Origin: Brevibacterium iodinum ATCC 49514
GTDB taxonomy: Bacteria > Actinomycetota > Actinomycetes > Actinomycetales > Brevibacteriaceae
Assembly: GCF_900169265.1 (NCBI RefSeq)
Contig: NZ_FXYX01000002.1
Span: 1 to 64,000 of the forward strand
DNA: 64,000 nt
Reading direction: 5' to 3'
The notes beneath the pieces were generated by a model. The model searched no databases. It was not told the DNA's origin and saw only the letters and a list, made by a program, of their open reading frames with translations. A program made the position numbers and the translations under genes. Positions 37,199 through 45,066 of this stretch are shown here, in pieces. How positions within the stretch are numbered: the first letter of the stretch is position 1; each line of letters begins with the position of its first letter.

Positions 37199-38131
37199 GT
37201 GAGCCTGGTTCCCATACTCCTCGCCCTTCTTCCCGTCACGGCGCTCATCGCCTTCGGTCTCGTGCTGAAGAGACTGCCGGGATTTCGGAGTCCGGAATTC
37301 TGGTCGGGCGCGGAGAAGCTCGCGTACTACTGCCTCCTTCCGGTGCTCCTCTTCACCTCCGTCGCCGAGGTGGACGTGGCCCATGTCCCGCTCGCGCGCT
37401 TGGCAGCGGCGCTCGTCATCCCCACCGTGATCGTGTCCCTGGGCATCGTCCTCGCCCGCCGGGTCATCGCCCGCGATCTTCCGGCCTTCACCTCCGTGCT
37501 CCAAGGTGGGGTCCGCTTCAACACCTATATCGGCCTGTCGTTGGCGGGCAGCCTGTTCGGTTCCGAAGGCAGCGCCGTGGCCGCGATCGTCGCAGCGATC
37601 CTCGTCCCCACGGTGAATGTCATCTCGAGTCTCGGCTTCGAGTTCCTGCGCACAGGACCGAGCTCGCTGCTCGCGCTGTTCAAGGCGATCGTGACGAATC
37701 CTCTCGTACTCGGCTGCGTCGCCGGGGCCTTGGCCAATGTCAGCGGTCTGGGTCTGCCGGACGTGGCGGCCACGGTCCTCGATCCCTTGGCGGTCGCCTC
37801 GCTGCCCATCGGGCTCCTCTGCGTCGGCGCCGGTCTGCAGGCATTCTCGATGCGTGCACATGCCCGGGCCATCATCGCCTCGACGATCATCAAGCTGATC
37901 GTGCTGCCGGGGCTGTCCCTCGCCGCACTGTCTCTCTTGGCAGTCCCGACGGTGCCGGCGCTGGTCGCACTGCTCTTCCAATCGATCGCCACGGCGAGCT
38001 CGGGCTATGTCATGGCCCGGCAGCTCGGGGGAGATGCGAAGCTCATGGCCGCACTCATCGCCGGTCAGACCGTTGTCATGCTCGTGACCCTGCCGGTCGT
38101 GCTGCTCATCGGCAAATCGGTCCTCGGCTGA
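37199..38131 (+). CDS. AEC-family (auxin efflux carrier) transporter
   Basis: 310 residues from GTG with ten hydrophobic segments in two repeats of five, the AEC fold. Landmarks are PVTALIAFGLVLKRL, EKLAYYCLLPVLLFTSVAEVDV, TYIGLSLAGSLFGSEG, NPLVLGCVAGALANVSGLGLP and LPIGLLCVGAGLQ. Members move organic acids or other small anions; the substrate here is unknown. No Shine-Dalgarno is visible. It shares a 82-bp intergenic region with hsp20, so the HAIR site may also affect it. Confidence 0.88.
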   Translation: MSLVPILLALLPVTALIAFGLVLKRLPGFRSPEFWSGAEKLAYYCLLPVLLFTSVAEVDVAHVPLARLAAALVIPTVIVSLGIVLARRVIARDLPAFTSVLQGGVRFNTYIGLSLAGSLFGSEGSAVAAIVAAILVPTVNVISSLGFEFLRTGPSSLLALFKAIVTNPLVLGCVAGALANVSGLGLPDVAATVLDPLAVASLPIGLLCVGAGLQAFSMRAHARAIIASTIIKLIVLPGLSLAALSLLAVPTVPALVALLFQSIATASSGYVMARQLGGDAKLMAALIAGQTVVMLVTLPVVLLIGKSVLG

Positions 38132-38172
38132 GGACGGACCGGTCTCCCCGCATCCTCGGGCCTGCACACGAC

Positions 38173-38203
38173 AGCGGCCGATCCCGTGCTGGGATCGGCC
38201 GCT
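38173..38203. terminator. Convergent hairpin terminator
   Basis: A 13-bp perfect stem (38173-38185 with 38191-38203) and a GTGCT loop, between the AEC transporter and the ferritin gene. Confidence 0.75.
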
Positions 38204-38282
38204 TGAGTACTCGATTCGAGTTCACACTCAACTCATCGAGCTCGCTCGTTCTGGGCACTGAGCCGGAGCGGTCATGCAGTTC

Positions 38283-38798
38283 TCACTCGCTGTCGACGGT
38301 GATATCAGGGTGGCGTGAGCCGAGTTCGGAGTCGATGCGCAGGACGCCGGCACCGTCGTTGCCGACCCGCTCGAGGCGACCGATGATCTCGGAGATGCTC
38401 GACTCCTCCTCGACCTGCTCGTCGATGAACCAGTGGAGCAGCGGCAGGACGTCGAGGTCGGCCTCGTCCTGAGCGGTGCGGTAGATGTTGCGGATGGACT
38501 CCGAGACCTTCTCCTCGTGAGCCAGTGCAGCCTTGAAGAAGTCGATCGGCTGCGAACCGGAGACCTTCGGAGCAGCGATATCGCCGATCTGAGGGCTGAA
38601 TCCGCGGTCGAGGCAGTGCTGGGTGAACTTGGCGGCGTGAACCTGCTCCTCTTCGGACTGGGCGCGCATCCAGCGCGTCATTCCGGGCAGATCGAGATCA
38701 TCGAGCTGGATGGAGAGCTGGAGGTAGACCAACGAGGCTTCGAGTTCGAGGGTGACCTGCTCGTTGAGGACCTTCTGCATGGCGGGGCTCAGGTGCAT
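38283..38798 (-). CDS. ftn: Ferritin (non-haem iron storage)
   Basis: 171 residues. The four-helix ferritin domain contains the diiron ligands E17-region (NEQVTLELEASLVYLQLS), the EEEQVHAAKF pair (E and H), and the later E and Q in HWFIDEQVEEESS, which is typical of bacterial FtnA with a ferroxidase centre. It stores iron as ferric mineral and limits Fenton chemistry. AAAGGAG precedes the ATG. No DtxR/IdeR box was recognised upstream. Confidence 0.94.
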   Translation of the reverse strand: MHLSPAMQKVLNEQVTLELEASLVYLQLSIQLDDLDLPGMTRWMRAQSEEEQVHAAKFTQHCLDRGFSPQIGDIAAPKVSGSQPIDFFKAALAHEEKVSESIRNIYRTAQDEADLDVLPLLHWFIDEQVEEESSISEIIGRLERVGNDGAGVLRIDSELGSRHPDITVDSE

Positions 38799-38957
38799 CT
38801 TTTACTCCTTTGCGGTTCGAGGCGGATCCGTTCCGCCTGCTTAGAGAATATCCTGACACCTTTTCTAGAACCGTTCCAGTGTGGAAAGGCTCGGCAAACT
38901 CTGCCCAGGTATGCCATACCTGCCTCGACCGACGCCGCGTCCTGCGAAGAATGCCGA

Positions 38958-40391
38958 TCAGAGATCCGGCCGTCTGAGGTGATGAACGGTGGCGGCTTCG
39001 AAGGCATGAGCGACTCGCAGCAGTTCGACGTCCGCACCGGGCTTGGCCACGATCTGCGCACCCACCGGCAGACCGGAGGCCGAGAAGCCGGCGGGTACCG
39101 AGATCGCGGGGCAGCCGGTCGCCGAGACCAGGCACAGTGCTCGCATCCAATCGAGATAGTTCTCCAGTTCCACCCCGTTGATCTGTGTCGGATACTCGAT
39201 GTCCGCATCGAACGGCAGGACCTGGCACGTGGTGAGCACGAGGACGTCGTGGTCGGCGAAATAGCTGTCGACTTCCGCGTGCAGGCGGGTGCGGGCTGAT
39301 TCGGCCGAAGCCACCTCGGCGCCTGTGAGGTCGAGGCCCATGCGGATGTTCCACCGGACCGATTGCTTGATTCTGTCCGGGTGCGCCTCATACAGATCGC
39401 CCCAGGAGCCCACGAAGTCGAGGGCGCGGCGGACGTTGAACACCTCGTCGGCGTCCGTGAGATCCGGGATCTCCTCATCCACATGCGCGCCGAGGCTGCC
39501 GAACACCGGCGCTGCGGACGCGACGATCTCCTTCACCTCGGATTCGACCGGAAGCAGTCCGTCCAGGTCGGGGTTGAAGCCGACCCGCAGTCCGGCGAGG
39601 TCGGGGGAGCGGTCGGCGTCGAGCGCGAACTCCGGGAGGTCGAAGACACTGCCCGATTCCAGGATCGATCCCGGCGCCGAAGGATGTGGTCCAGAGGCCA
39701 CCGACATGAGCAGCGCCACATCGGAGACCGTGCGTGCCATGAATCCGCTCTGAGACAGCCACGCAAAGGGGTTGCCCGGTCGAACATGGGGGATACGGCC
39801 GTTGCTCGGCCGCAGACCGACGACGTTGTTGAACGATGCGGGCGACCGCAGTGATCCGCCCATATCGGAGCCGTCTCCTGACGCCTGGATCCCGGCTGCG
39901 AGCACTGCGCCCACGCCGCCGGAGGATCCCGCTGCCGATTTCGTCCGGTCGTAGGGGTTCACGGTTGTGCCGAAGACCTCATTGAAAGTGTGGGAGCCGG
40001 CGGCGAACTCGGGCACGTTCGTCTTGCCTGTCGTCGTGATGCCGGCGGCTTTGAGACGAGCGATGATGAGCGCATCCGATTCGGGCACGCGATCGGCCAT
40101 GAGCGGTGAACCCCAGGTAGTGCGCATACCTGCCGTGTCGTGGGTGTCCTTATGCGTCATCGGCACTCCGTGCAGGGCACCGAAGCTCTCACCGCGGGCG
40201 GTTGCTGCGTCTGCGGCATCAGCTTGAGCGAAGGCGGCTTCGTCGTCTCGGGTGACGACGGCGTTGAGAGCGGGGTTGACCTCATCGATGCGGTCGAGAT
40301 GAGCCTGCAGAGCCTCCCGGGCCGAGACCTCCTTGGCGGCGATTCGGCCGGCCAGCTCACGAGTCGACCACCACAGCATCTCCTCGCTCAT
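38958..40391 (-). CDS. Amidase, amidase-signature family
   Basis: 477 residues. The Ser-cisSer-Lys triad is recognisable: Lys in PMTHKDTHDTAGMRTTWGS, cis-Ser in AAGSSGGVGAVLAAG, and the nucleophile in GDGSDMGGSLRSPASFNNVVGLRPSNG. It hydrolyses a carboxamide; GatA is unlikely because gatC/gatB are absent and the motif spacing resembles catabolic amidases. Its start overlaps the M20 gene stop by 4 nt, so both belong to one operon with two membrane-protein genes upstream. Confidence 0.92.
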   Translation of the reverse strand: MSEEMLWWSTRELAGRIAAKEVSAREALQAHLDRIDEVNPALNAVVTRDDEAAFAQADAADAATARGESFGALHGVPMTHKDTHDTAGMRTTWGSPLMADRVPESDALIIARLKAAGITTTGKTNVPEFAAGSHTFNEVFGTTVNPYDRTKSAAGSSGGVGAVLAAGIQASGDGSDMGGSLRSPASFNNVVGLRPSNGRIPHVRPGNPFAWLSQSGFMARTVSDVALLMSVASGPHPSAPGSILESGSVFDLPEFALDADRSPDLAGLRVGFNPDLDGLLPVESEVKEIVASAAPVFGSLGAHVDEEIPDLTDADEVFNVRRALDFVGSWGDLYEAHPDRIKQSVRWNIRMGLDLTGAEVASAESARTRLHAEVDSYFADHDVLVLTTCQVLPFDADIEYPTQINGVELENYLDWMRALCLVSATGCPAISVPAGFSASGLPVGAQIVAKPGADVELLRVAHAFEAATVHHLRRPDL

Positions 40392-41629
40392 GCGCGGTCC
40401 TTTCCGACCTTGCTCAGCACCGCGGACAGCGCGGCCCTGATGCCGTTCTCGAGAGTCGTCTCGACATCGTCGGGAGCGAAGAACGGGGAGTGATTCCCGG
40501 GCGGGGTCTGACCATCGGCGAACTTCTCGGGGGAGTAGCCGCCGAAGAACCAGTACACGTACGGGACGCCGATGTCATCGCCGAACGCTCCGACGTCCTC
40601 GCTGCCGGTGGCCGGCTCGGTCAGGTGGACCTGTTCGGTGCCGAGTTCGGCTCCCGCATATGTGAGGAACGAATCGGTCTCCTCGGGTTCGTTGAAGCAG
40701 CGCGGGAACCGATACATCTCTTCGATCTCGGGCTCCGGAGCTCCGGAAGCCTGGGCCTCGGCTTCGATGATGCGGCGGACCCGGTCGAGGACGACCGCGC
40801 GGACCTCCTCGGTGAAGGTGCGGATATTGAGTTTGAATTCGGCGGAGTCGGGGATGATGTTCTCTTTGAGTCCGCCGTGGAAGGTGCCGACGGTGACCAC
40901 CGACATGTCGCGGCCGGAGATCTCGCGGGACACGACCGACTGGAGGCGGGTGATCATATAGGCGCCGAGGACGATCGGGTCGATCGCGTTCTCCGGCTGG
41001 GATCCGTGTGCCTGCTTGCCCTTGACGGTCACGCGCAGGCAGTCGGACATCGCCATGGCGGTGCCGCTGCTGACGTAGAGGTGACCGGCGGCACCGGGCC
41101 ACACGTGCTGACCGAAGATGACCTCGGGGCGCACGATCTCATCCCAGAGCCCGTCATCGAGCATGGCGCGCGCACCTTGGCCGGTCTCCTCACCGGGCTG
41201 GAAGAGCATGACGACTGTTCCCGACCACAGGTCCCTGTGTGTGACGAGGTGCTTGGCGAGGTAGAGGCCGACTGTGATGTGAGTGTCGTGGCCGCAGCCG
41301 TGCATGACCTTAGTCGTCTCGCCGTCGGAAAGAGTGCCGTCCGCCGTGGAGGCATAGTCGAGTCCGGTGTCCTCTCTGATCGGCAGTCCGTCGATGTCGG
41401 CACGGTAGCCGATGACCGGACCGTCGCCGTTCTCGATCACAGCGACGACTCCGGTTCCGCCGAAGGTGTGTGTCTTCAGCCCGAGGGCCCGGAGCCGGGA
41501 GGCGATCTCCGCGGCGGTGTTCGTCTCCTGCATGGACAGCTCGGGAGTGCGGTGGAAGTGCTTGTAGTCGGCGATCGTCTGGTCGAGATCGGCACTGATC
41601 GACGCGCGGAGGGCGGAGTTGAGCGACAT
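40388..41629 (-). CDS. M20-family amidohydrolase/peptidase
   Basis: 413 residues. It belongs to the M20D aminoacylase/IAA-amino-acid hydrolase type: FHRTPELSMQETNTA near the N-terminus, MHGCGHDTHITVGLYLAKHL (metal Cys/His), FQPGEETGQGARAMLDDG (Glu), and GQHVWPGAAGHLYVSSGTAMAMSD. SEDVGAFG near the C-terminus carries the last ligand region. It deacylates N-acyl amino acids or cleaves peptides. It is translationally coupled to the amidase and may act in sequence with it. Confidence 0.92.
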   Translation of the reverse strand: MSLNSALRASISADLDQTIADYKHFHRTPELSMQETNTAAEIASRLRALGLKTHTFGGTGVVAVIENGDGPVIGYRADIDGLPIREDTGLDYASTADGTLSDGETTKVMHGCGHDTHITVGLYLAKHLVTHRDLWSGTVVMLFQPGEETGQGARAMLDDGLWDEIVRPEVIFGQHVWPGAAGHLYVSSGTAMAMSDCLRVTVKGKQAHGSQPENAIDPIVLGAYMITRLQSVVSREISGRDMSVVTVGTFHGGLKENIIPDSAEFKLNIRTFTEEVRAVVLDRVRRIIEAEAQASGAPEPEIEEMYRFPRCFNEPEETDSFLTYAGAELGTEQVHLTEPATGSEDVGAFGDDIGVPYVYWFFGGYSPEKFADGQTPPGNHSPFFAPDDVETTLENGIRAALSAVLSKVGKDRA

Positions 41630-41723
41630 GATGTCCTTTCAGCAGAGGTCTGGTGCCATCTTGGCAAGAATTGTCGGATGCGGGGGTCGGTCTCGGCAGA
41701 CGAGCACCGACCGTTCTCCGCCG

Positions 41724-42461
41724 TCAGTTGATGCCGACGGTGTCGGTGCCGTCGCTGGCGGGTCGCTTGTCCGTGACCGCCTTGTTGCGCGTGAACCATG
41801 TGATGAGGATGGTCAGGAACACGACAATGGCGACGTCGCCGGGCGCGAGCACGGGAACCAGCCGGACGAGGACGAGTATGACCAGCGCCGCCATGCCGAG
41901 GGCGATGAGGGTCGACTTCAGCTGTTTGAGCGACGCGATGAGCTGGACGGTGACACCGCCGAGGATGGCCGGGAGGATGTAGAGCTTCGCGACAAGGGTC
42001 ACCGGCTCGGGAATGAGGGAGACGAGCCAGGTGCCGAGGATGCCGACGAAGATGACCATCGAGGCGACGTGGATGATCGCGGCTCCGCAGATGGCCATCG
42101 TCGCCGCGTATTCGCCCTTGCGGGTGCCGGGCTTCGCCCCGATCGTGTCCTGGGCGACGATCGCCGAGGGCAGCAGCTTGTTCGCGACATTGCCGATCAT
42201 GAAGGCCTGGTACATCCCGGCGGGTCCGAGGATCGGGAAATAGGTGAGAGGTTCGACGATGTAGAAGACTCCGTAGACGGCGAACACGGCGAGGAAGCCC
42301 TTGAGGATCTCTCCGAGATCGATGTTCGCGTCGGCGACGAACAGAAGATAGAACGGCACCGAGGTGGCGATGAGGAATCCGATGAACAGCGTGATCGAGC
42401 CCCACCGGTTGGTGGTGCGCTCGAATGCCGCGTGCGAGGGTGATGTGATGATCGATGGCAT
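41724..42461 (-). CDS. Multi-spanning membrane protein of an amidohydrolase module
   Basis: 245 residues with about six or seven transmembrane helices (TLFIGFLIATSVPFYLLFV, FLAVFAVYGVFYIV, IIHVASMVIFVGILGTWLV and others). EPLTYFPILGPAGMYQAFMIGNVANKLLPSAIVAQ resembles membrane proteins encoded next to M20 hydrolases (DUF5058-like); I am not certain of the family. A transport role for the hydrolase substrate is inferred from position only. It follows a truncated membrane-protein gene by 9 nt and precedes the M20 gene. Confidence 0.7.
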   Translation of the reverse strand: MPSIITSPSHAAFERTTNRWGSITLFIGFLIATSVPFYLLFVADANIDLGEILKGFLAVFAVYGVFYIVEPLTYFPILGPAGMYQAFMIGNVANKLLPSAIVAQDTIGAKPGTRKGEYAATMAICGAAIIHVASMVIFVGILGTWLVSLIPEPVTLVAKLYILPAILGGVTVQLIASLKQLKSTLIALGMAALVILVLVRLVPVLAPGDVAIVVFLTILITWFTRNKAVTDKRPASDGTDTVGIN

Positions 42462-42470
42462 GGTCTCTCC

Positions 42471-42722
42471 TCAGGCTTCGGTCATGCCGAGACCGGCATA
42501 GTGGGCGAAGTAGGCGGCGACGAGGCCGATGAGCAGGGAGATTCCCATTCCCCATTCCTTCAGCCAGTTCTGTTTGAGCGTCTTGGCGAGGAGGAGGCAG
42601 ATGCTCATCACCACTGCCGAAACGATGACGGCGATGACATGGGTCGGTGACTTCGGCAGCTCACGGAAGGTCAGCGCCGCAAAGGCCGCGAGCAGTGCCG
42701 CACCCGGGATGATCACCTGATC
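42471..42722 (-). pseudogene. Membrane protein gene truncated at its 5' end
   Basis: The C-terminal 80-odd residues (from about ADQVIIPGAALLAAFAALTFRELPKSP, through AVIVSAVVMSICLLLAKTLK, to GMGISLLIGLVAAYFAHYAGLGM) contain three hydrophobic segments of a normal membrane protein. Upstream of about 42722 the same frame runs on as non-membrane sequence that is the antisense of another gene remnant, so the native 5' end has been replaced. The intact gene would have been first in the membrane protein / M20 / amidase operon. Confidence 0.65.
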
Positions 42723-43020
42723 GGCGGGGGAGCCCGCTATACGAAGCTGCTGCAGCAGGCGAGCACGGAGGAGGTCGAAGCCACCAGGGGAGCCGGTCAC
42801 CTCGCAGAGGACATGCTCGAATCCTTCTGGACTCACGAGGGGTCGTTCAGAGCGCTGGTGTACGAATGCGACCTCCACGCGCCGGTCGCTCATCGGATCG
42901 GCAGCATCCCGGGAACGCAGCTGGTGCAGATGCGCATTCTCGAGCTCACACTCCATGCCGCTGATCTCTCACGCGGCACCGGACATGACTGGCGGATCGA
43001 TGAGAGCCTTGCCGAGTTCA
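42723..43020 (+). pseudogene. Fragment of a TIGR03086-type (MDMPI/DinB-like) protein
   Basis: Reading forward from 42723 the frame gives GGARYTKLLQQ, EEVEATRGAGHLAEDML, IPGTQLVQMRILELTLHAADLSRGTGHDW and IDESLAEF. This is the middle of the actinobacterial mycothiol-dependent maleylpyruvate-isomerase-like family. The N-terminal helix with its metal histidine is missing, and the C-terminus stops making sense after SLAEF. It abuts the truncated membrane gene head to head, marking a deletion or inversion breakpoint. Confidence 0.65.
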
Positions 43021-43128
43021 ACAGGCCGCCACGCCCGATAGGCGGGGGAGTCACGCACGCTCAACGCGTGCTGCTGCTGTCGGGCCGGTAAAGGGTTCCA
43101 GGCGGTGACCTGGTAGAGCCGCGGTGCT

Positions 43129-43647
43129 TCAGCGCTTCTTCGGTGAGATGTACATGGTGATGCGTGCGGTGACGAAGGCGATGCCATTCGCTTCGAGGAC
43201 ATCCACAGGGACGATCAGGTCGAACTTCTCGTCGCCGAATTCGGGGATCTCTTCAAGCCGGGTGACTGCCATGACCGCCCCTTTGCTGGCCTTGGCGTTG
43301 TATTCCACGGTCATTCCCGCTGGGATCCAGCGGTGAGTGGGCGGCACGGTCGCTTCCGTCATGACACCGGCGGCGACTTCGGCCATATTGCACGACGCGA
43401 TCGCGTGATAGGTGCCGATATGGTTGTGCATTCCACGACGGTTGGGCGCAGTGACGCGGCACAACCCGGGTCGCAGCTCTTTGATCTGCGGGCGCACAGT
43501 ACGGAAGTAGGGTGCTTTGAAGCAGATGCCCTGAGAGAACAGCCATGAACCGACGAGGCCGCCCAAAGGCATCTCCTGCATCTTCTTCCAGAGCTTGAAG
43601 GTGGGTGCAGATTCGGCGGTCTGCACGGCTGTGGTGTCTGCGGTCAT
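43129..43647 (-). CDS. DUF4442 hotdog-fold (thioesterase-like) protein
   Basis: 172 residues. DUF4442 belongs to the hotdog thioesterase superfamily: the long helix side is GMHNHIGTYHAIASCNMAEVAAGVMTEATVP and the strands WIPAGMTVEYNAKASKGAVMAVTRL follow. The N-terminal KLWKKMQEMPLGGLVGSWLFSQGICFKAPYF is typical of the family. Acyl-CoA thioesterase activity is likely but unproven. It is monocistronic. A 12-bp symmetric site lies 27 nt upstream of the start. Confidence 0.82.
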   Translation of the reverse strand: MTADTTAVQTAESAPTFKLWKKMQEMPLGGLVGSWLFSQGICFKAPYFRTVRPQIKELRPGLCRVTAPNRRGMHNHIGTYHAIASCNMAEVAAGVMTEATVPPTHRWIPAGMTVEYNAKASKGAVMAVTRLEEIPEFGDEKFDLIVPVDVLEANGIAFVTARITMYISPKKR

Positions 43648-43674
43648 GGAGGCGCCCTTTACTGTGATCTGAGT

Positions 43675-43686
43675 TACTGTTCAGTA
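43675..43686. promoter_or_regulatory. TACTG-TT-CAGTA inverted repeat, possible TetR-type operator
   Basis: Perfect 5-bp arms around TT (ACTGTTCAGT core), between the DUF4442 start and the DUF1801 stop. The form resembles TetR-family operators. No TetR gene is in the window, so control is a guess. Confidence 0.35.
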
Positions 43687-43695
43687 CACATGCTA

Positions 43696-44121
43696 TCAGT
43701 CGGACCATTCGGCGAGCGTGTGGTCACGAGTGCGCTTGAGGAGTTCACGCAGCACCGATTCGTCGACGTCATGCAAGCGCGTGAGATACAGGCACGATGT
43801 GCCGCTGCGGTACTTGCCGAGCGTGGAGACGAGGTGGGGCCAACGGTCCTCATAGTCGCTCGTGAGATAGATCGTATGCTGACGCGAGGCAGGGGAGTAC
43901 GCGAGAACCGGCATCCTGCCGCGATGTCCGGATTCATACCGATATTCGACCTCACCGAATCCGATGATGCGTGAGGCCCACACCACAGGCTCCTCGCCGG
44001 AGATCTCTGCGAGGATCTCGCGGAGGCGATCGGCTTCGGCGCGCCTGGGACCGCCTGCACGGTCGAGCACGTCATCGACGGGTTCACCTGTCGGTCGCAT
44101 TGCCGGTTGCTTCGTCGCCAT
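43696..44121 (-). CDS. DUF1801 domain protein
   Basis: 141 residues from the ATG at 44121, chosen for AGGAGG 5 nt upstream. The DUF1801 fold shows as VVWASRIIGFGEVEYRYESGHRGRMPVLAYSPASRQHTIYL, then LGKYRSGTSCLYLTRLHDVDESVLRELLKRT. The function is unknown; structures in this family are compact alpha/beta domains. It is a single gene with an AT-rich upstream region containing ATAAT-GTAT-ATTAT at 44219-44232. Confidence 0.82.
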   Translation of the reverse strand: MATKQPAMRPTGEPVDDVLDRAGGPRRAEADRLREILAEISGEEPVVWASRIIGFGEVEYRYESGHRGRMPVLAYSPASRQHTIYLTSDYEDRWPHLVSTLGKYRSGTSCLYLTRLHDVDESVLRELLKRTRDHTLAEWSD

Positions 44122-44328
44122 TTCGCCTCCTGGTGTCGCCTGATGGGCCACAGACTCAGATCGCCGGATTCAACTGTAACTGCGCACCTCGGGGACCGGC
44201 TCAATATCTTTACTTAACATAATGTATATTATCGGCGTTCTATCCGAAGACGGAGAGGAGCCTCGAAACTCACGGATGACACTCCCGACACGAAAGCACA
44301 ATGCACGGCGACGACCCTTACCGACAGA

Positions 44329-44366
44329 AATGGCCGTGAGCGACGCATGGGTCACTCACGGCCATT
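44329..44366. terminator. Hairpin terminator after the Rpf-like gene
   Basis: A 12-bp perfect outer stem (44329-44340 with 44355-44366), extendable past one mismatch, lies 59 nt beyond the minus-strand gene end at 44425. Confidence 0.6.
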
Positions 44367-44424
44367 CCATGATCACGATCACAGCGCACGTGTCCATGCC
44401 TGATCGTCAAATCAGCGTGTGGTC

Positions 44425-44895
44425 TCAGCTGCCGACGGTGACGTTGCCGCCGAGGCCGACCTTGCCGCTGTCGTCAGAGCCACCGTCGTCCTTCTTGCCG
44501 CCATCGTCCTTCTTGCCGCCTCCGTCATCGGCAGCGCCATTGGACTTCGTCAGTCCGGCTTTCTCACCGCAGGTCGGCCATGCGCCCGGTCCCTGCTCCT
44601 TGAGGACCTTCTGAGCAATCCGGATCTGTTCCTTCTTGCTGTGCTCATCCGCAGTGCCCGAACCGCCGAAGCCGTTCCAGGTCTGCTTGGAGAACTGCAG
44701 TCCGCCGTAGTATCCGTTGCCGGTGTTGATGTGCCAGTCTCCGCCCGATTCACATTCGGCGACCTTGTCCCAGACGCCCTTCTCAGATGCCTGGGCCGGC
44801 TGCCCTGCGCTCACTCCGGTCAGTCCGGCCGCTGCGACCGCGCCGGCGCCGACGAGCAGGGCGACCTTGCGGAGGCTTGTGCTGTAGAGGTTCAC
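44425..44895 (-). CDS. Resuscitation-promoting-factor-like secreted transglycosylase
   Basis: 156 residues from the GTG at 44895 (GGAGAAG upstream). A signal peptide (KVALLVGAGAVAAAGLTGVSAGQPAQA) precedes the Rpf-type transglycosylase domain: VWDKVAECESGGDWHINTGNGYYGGLQFSKQTWNGFGG with the catalytic Glu in AECESGG, then RIAQKVLKEQGPGAWPTCG. A Gly/Asp/Lys-rich tail ends the protein. It cleaves peptidoglycan during growth or resuscitation. Tandem GTTAN-type repeats lie in the promoter region. Confidence 0.93.
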   Translation of the reverse strand: MNLYSTSLRKVALLVGAGAVAAAGLTGVSAGQPAQASEKGVWDKVAECESGGDWHINTGNGYYGGLQFSKQTWNGFGGSGTADEHSKKEQIRIAQKVLKEQGPGAWPTCGEKAGLTKSNGAADDGGGKKDDGGKKDDGGSDDSGKVGLGGNVTVGS

Positions 44896-44931
44896 TGTGT
44901 CTTCTCCAAAGTACGACTGCATTTCGGTTCT

Positions 44932-44968
44932 GTAACCCGGTCGTTACCGAGCCGTTGTACACCGTAAC
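44932..44968 (-). promoter_or_regulatory. Tandem GTNAC half-sites upstream of the Rpf-like gene
   Basis: Plus-strand GTAAC at 44932, GTTAC at 44943, the weaker GTTGT at 44954 and GTAAC at 44964 are spaced 11, 11 and 10 bp. Direct half-sites at one-turn spacing are typical of OmpR-family response regulators. MtrA, known to control rpf and wall hydrolases in actinobacteria, is the obvious candidate. Confidence 0.5.
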
Positions 44969-45066
44969 GAATCAATAGCCGCATTTGAACCCGAGACCGT
45001 GAATTCAGCATCCAAATCGTCTCCGCGGAACCTGAGTGAGGCCTGAATAGCACCGGCTCCCCCCGG

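Noticed and set aside
42471-42956. Full 161-codon frame as an intact gene
   Set aside because: The first half is antisense to a recognisable TIGR03086-type fragment, so only the membrane-spanning C-terminal part is genuine.
44219-44232. AT-rich inverted repeat ATAAT-GTAT-ATTAT
   Set aside because: It is about 100 bp from the nearest start and in a short AT-rich patch, so chance cannot be excluded; mentioned only in the DUF1801 entry.
44896-45066. c-di-AMP (ydaO) riboswitch before the Rpf-like gene
   Set aside because: Such riboswitches often precede rpf genes in actinobacteria, but the conserved core and pseudo-twofold stems could not be found here.
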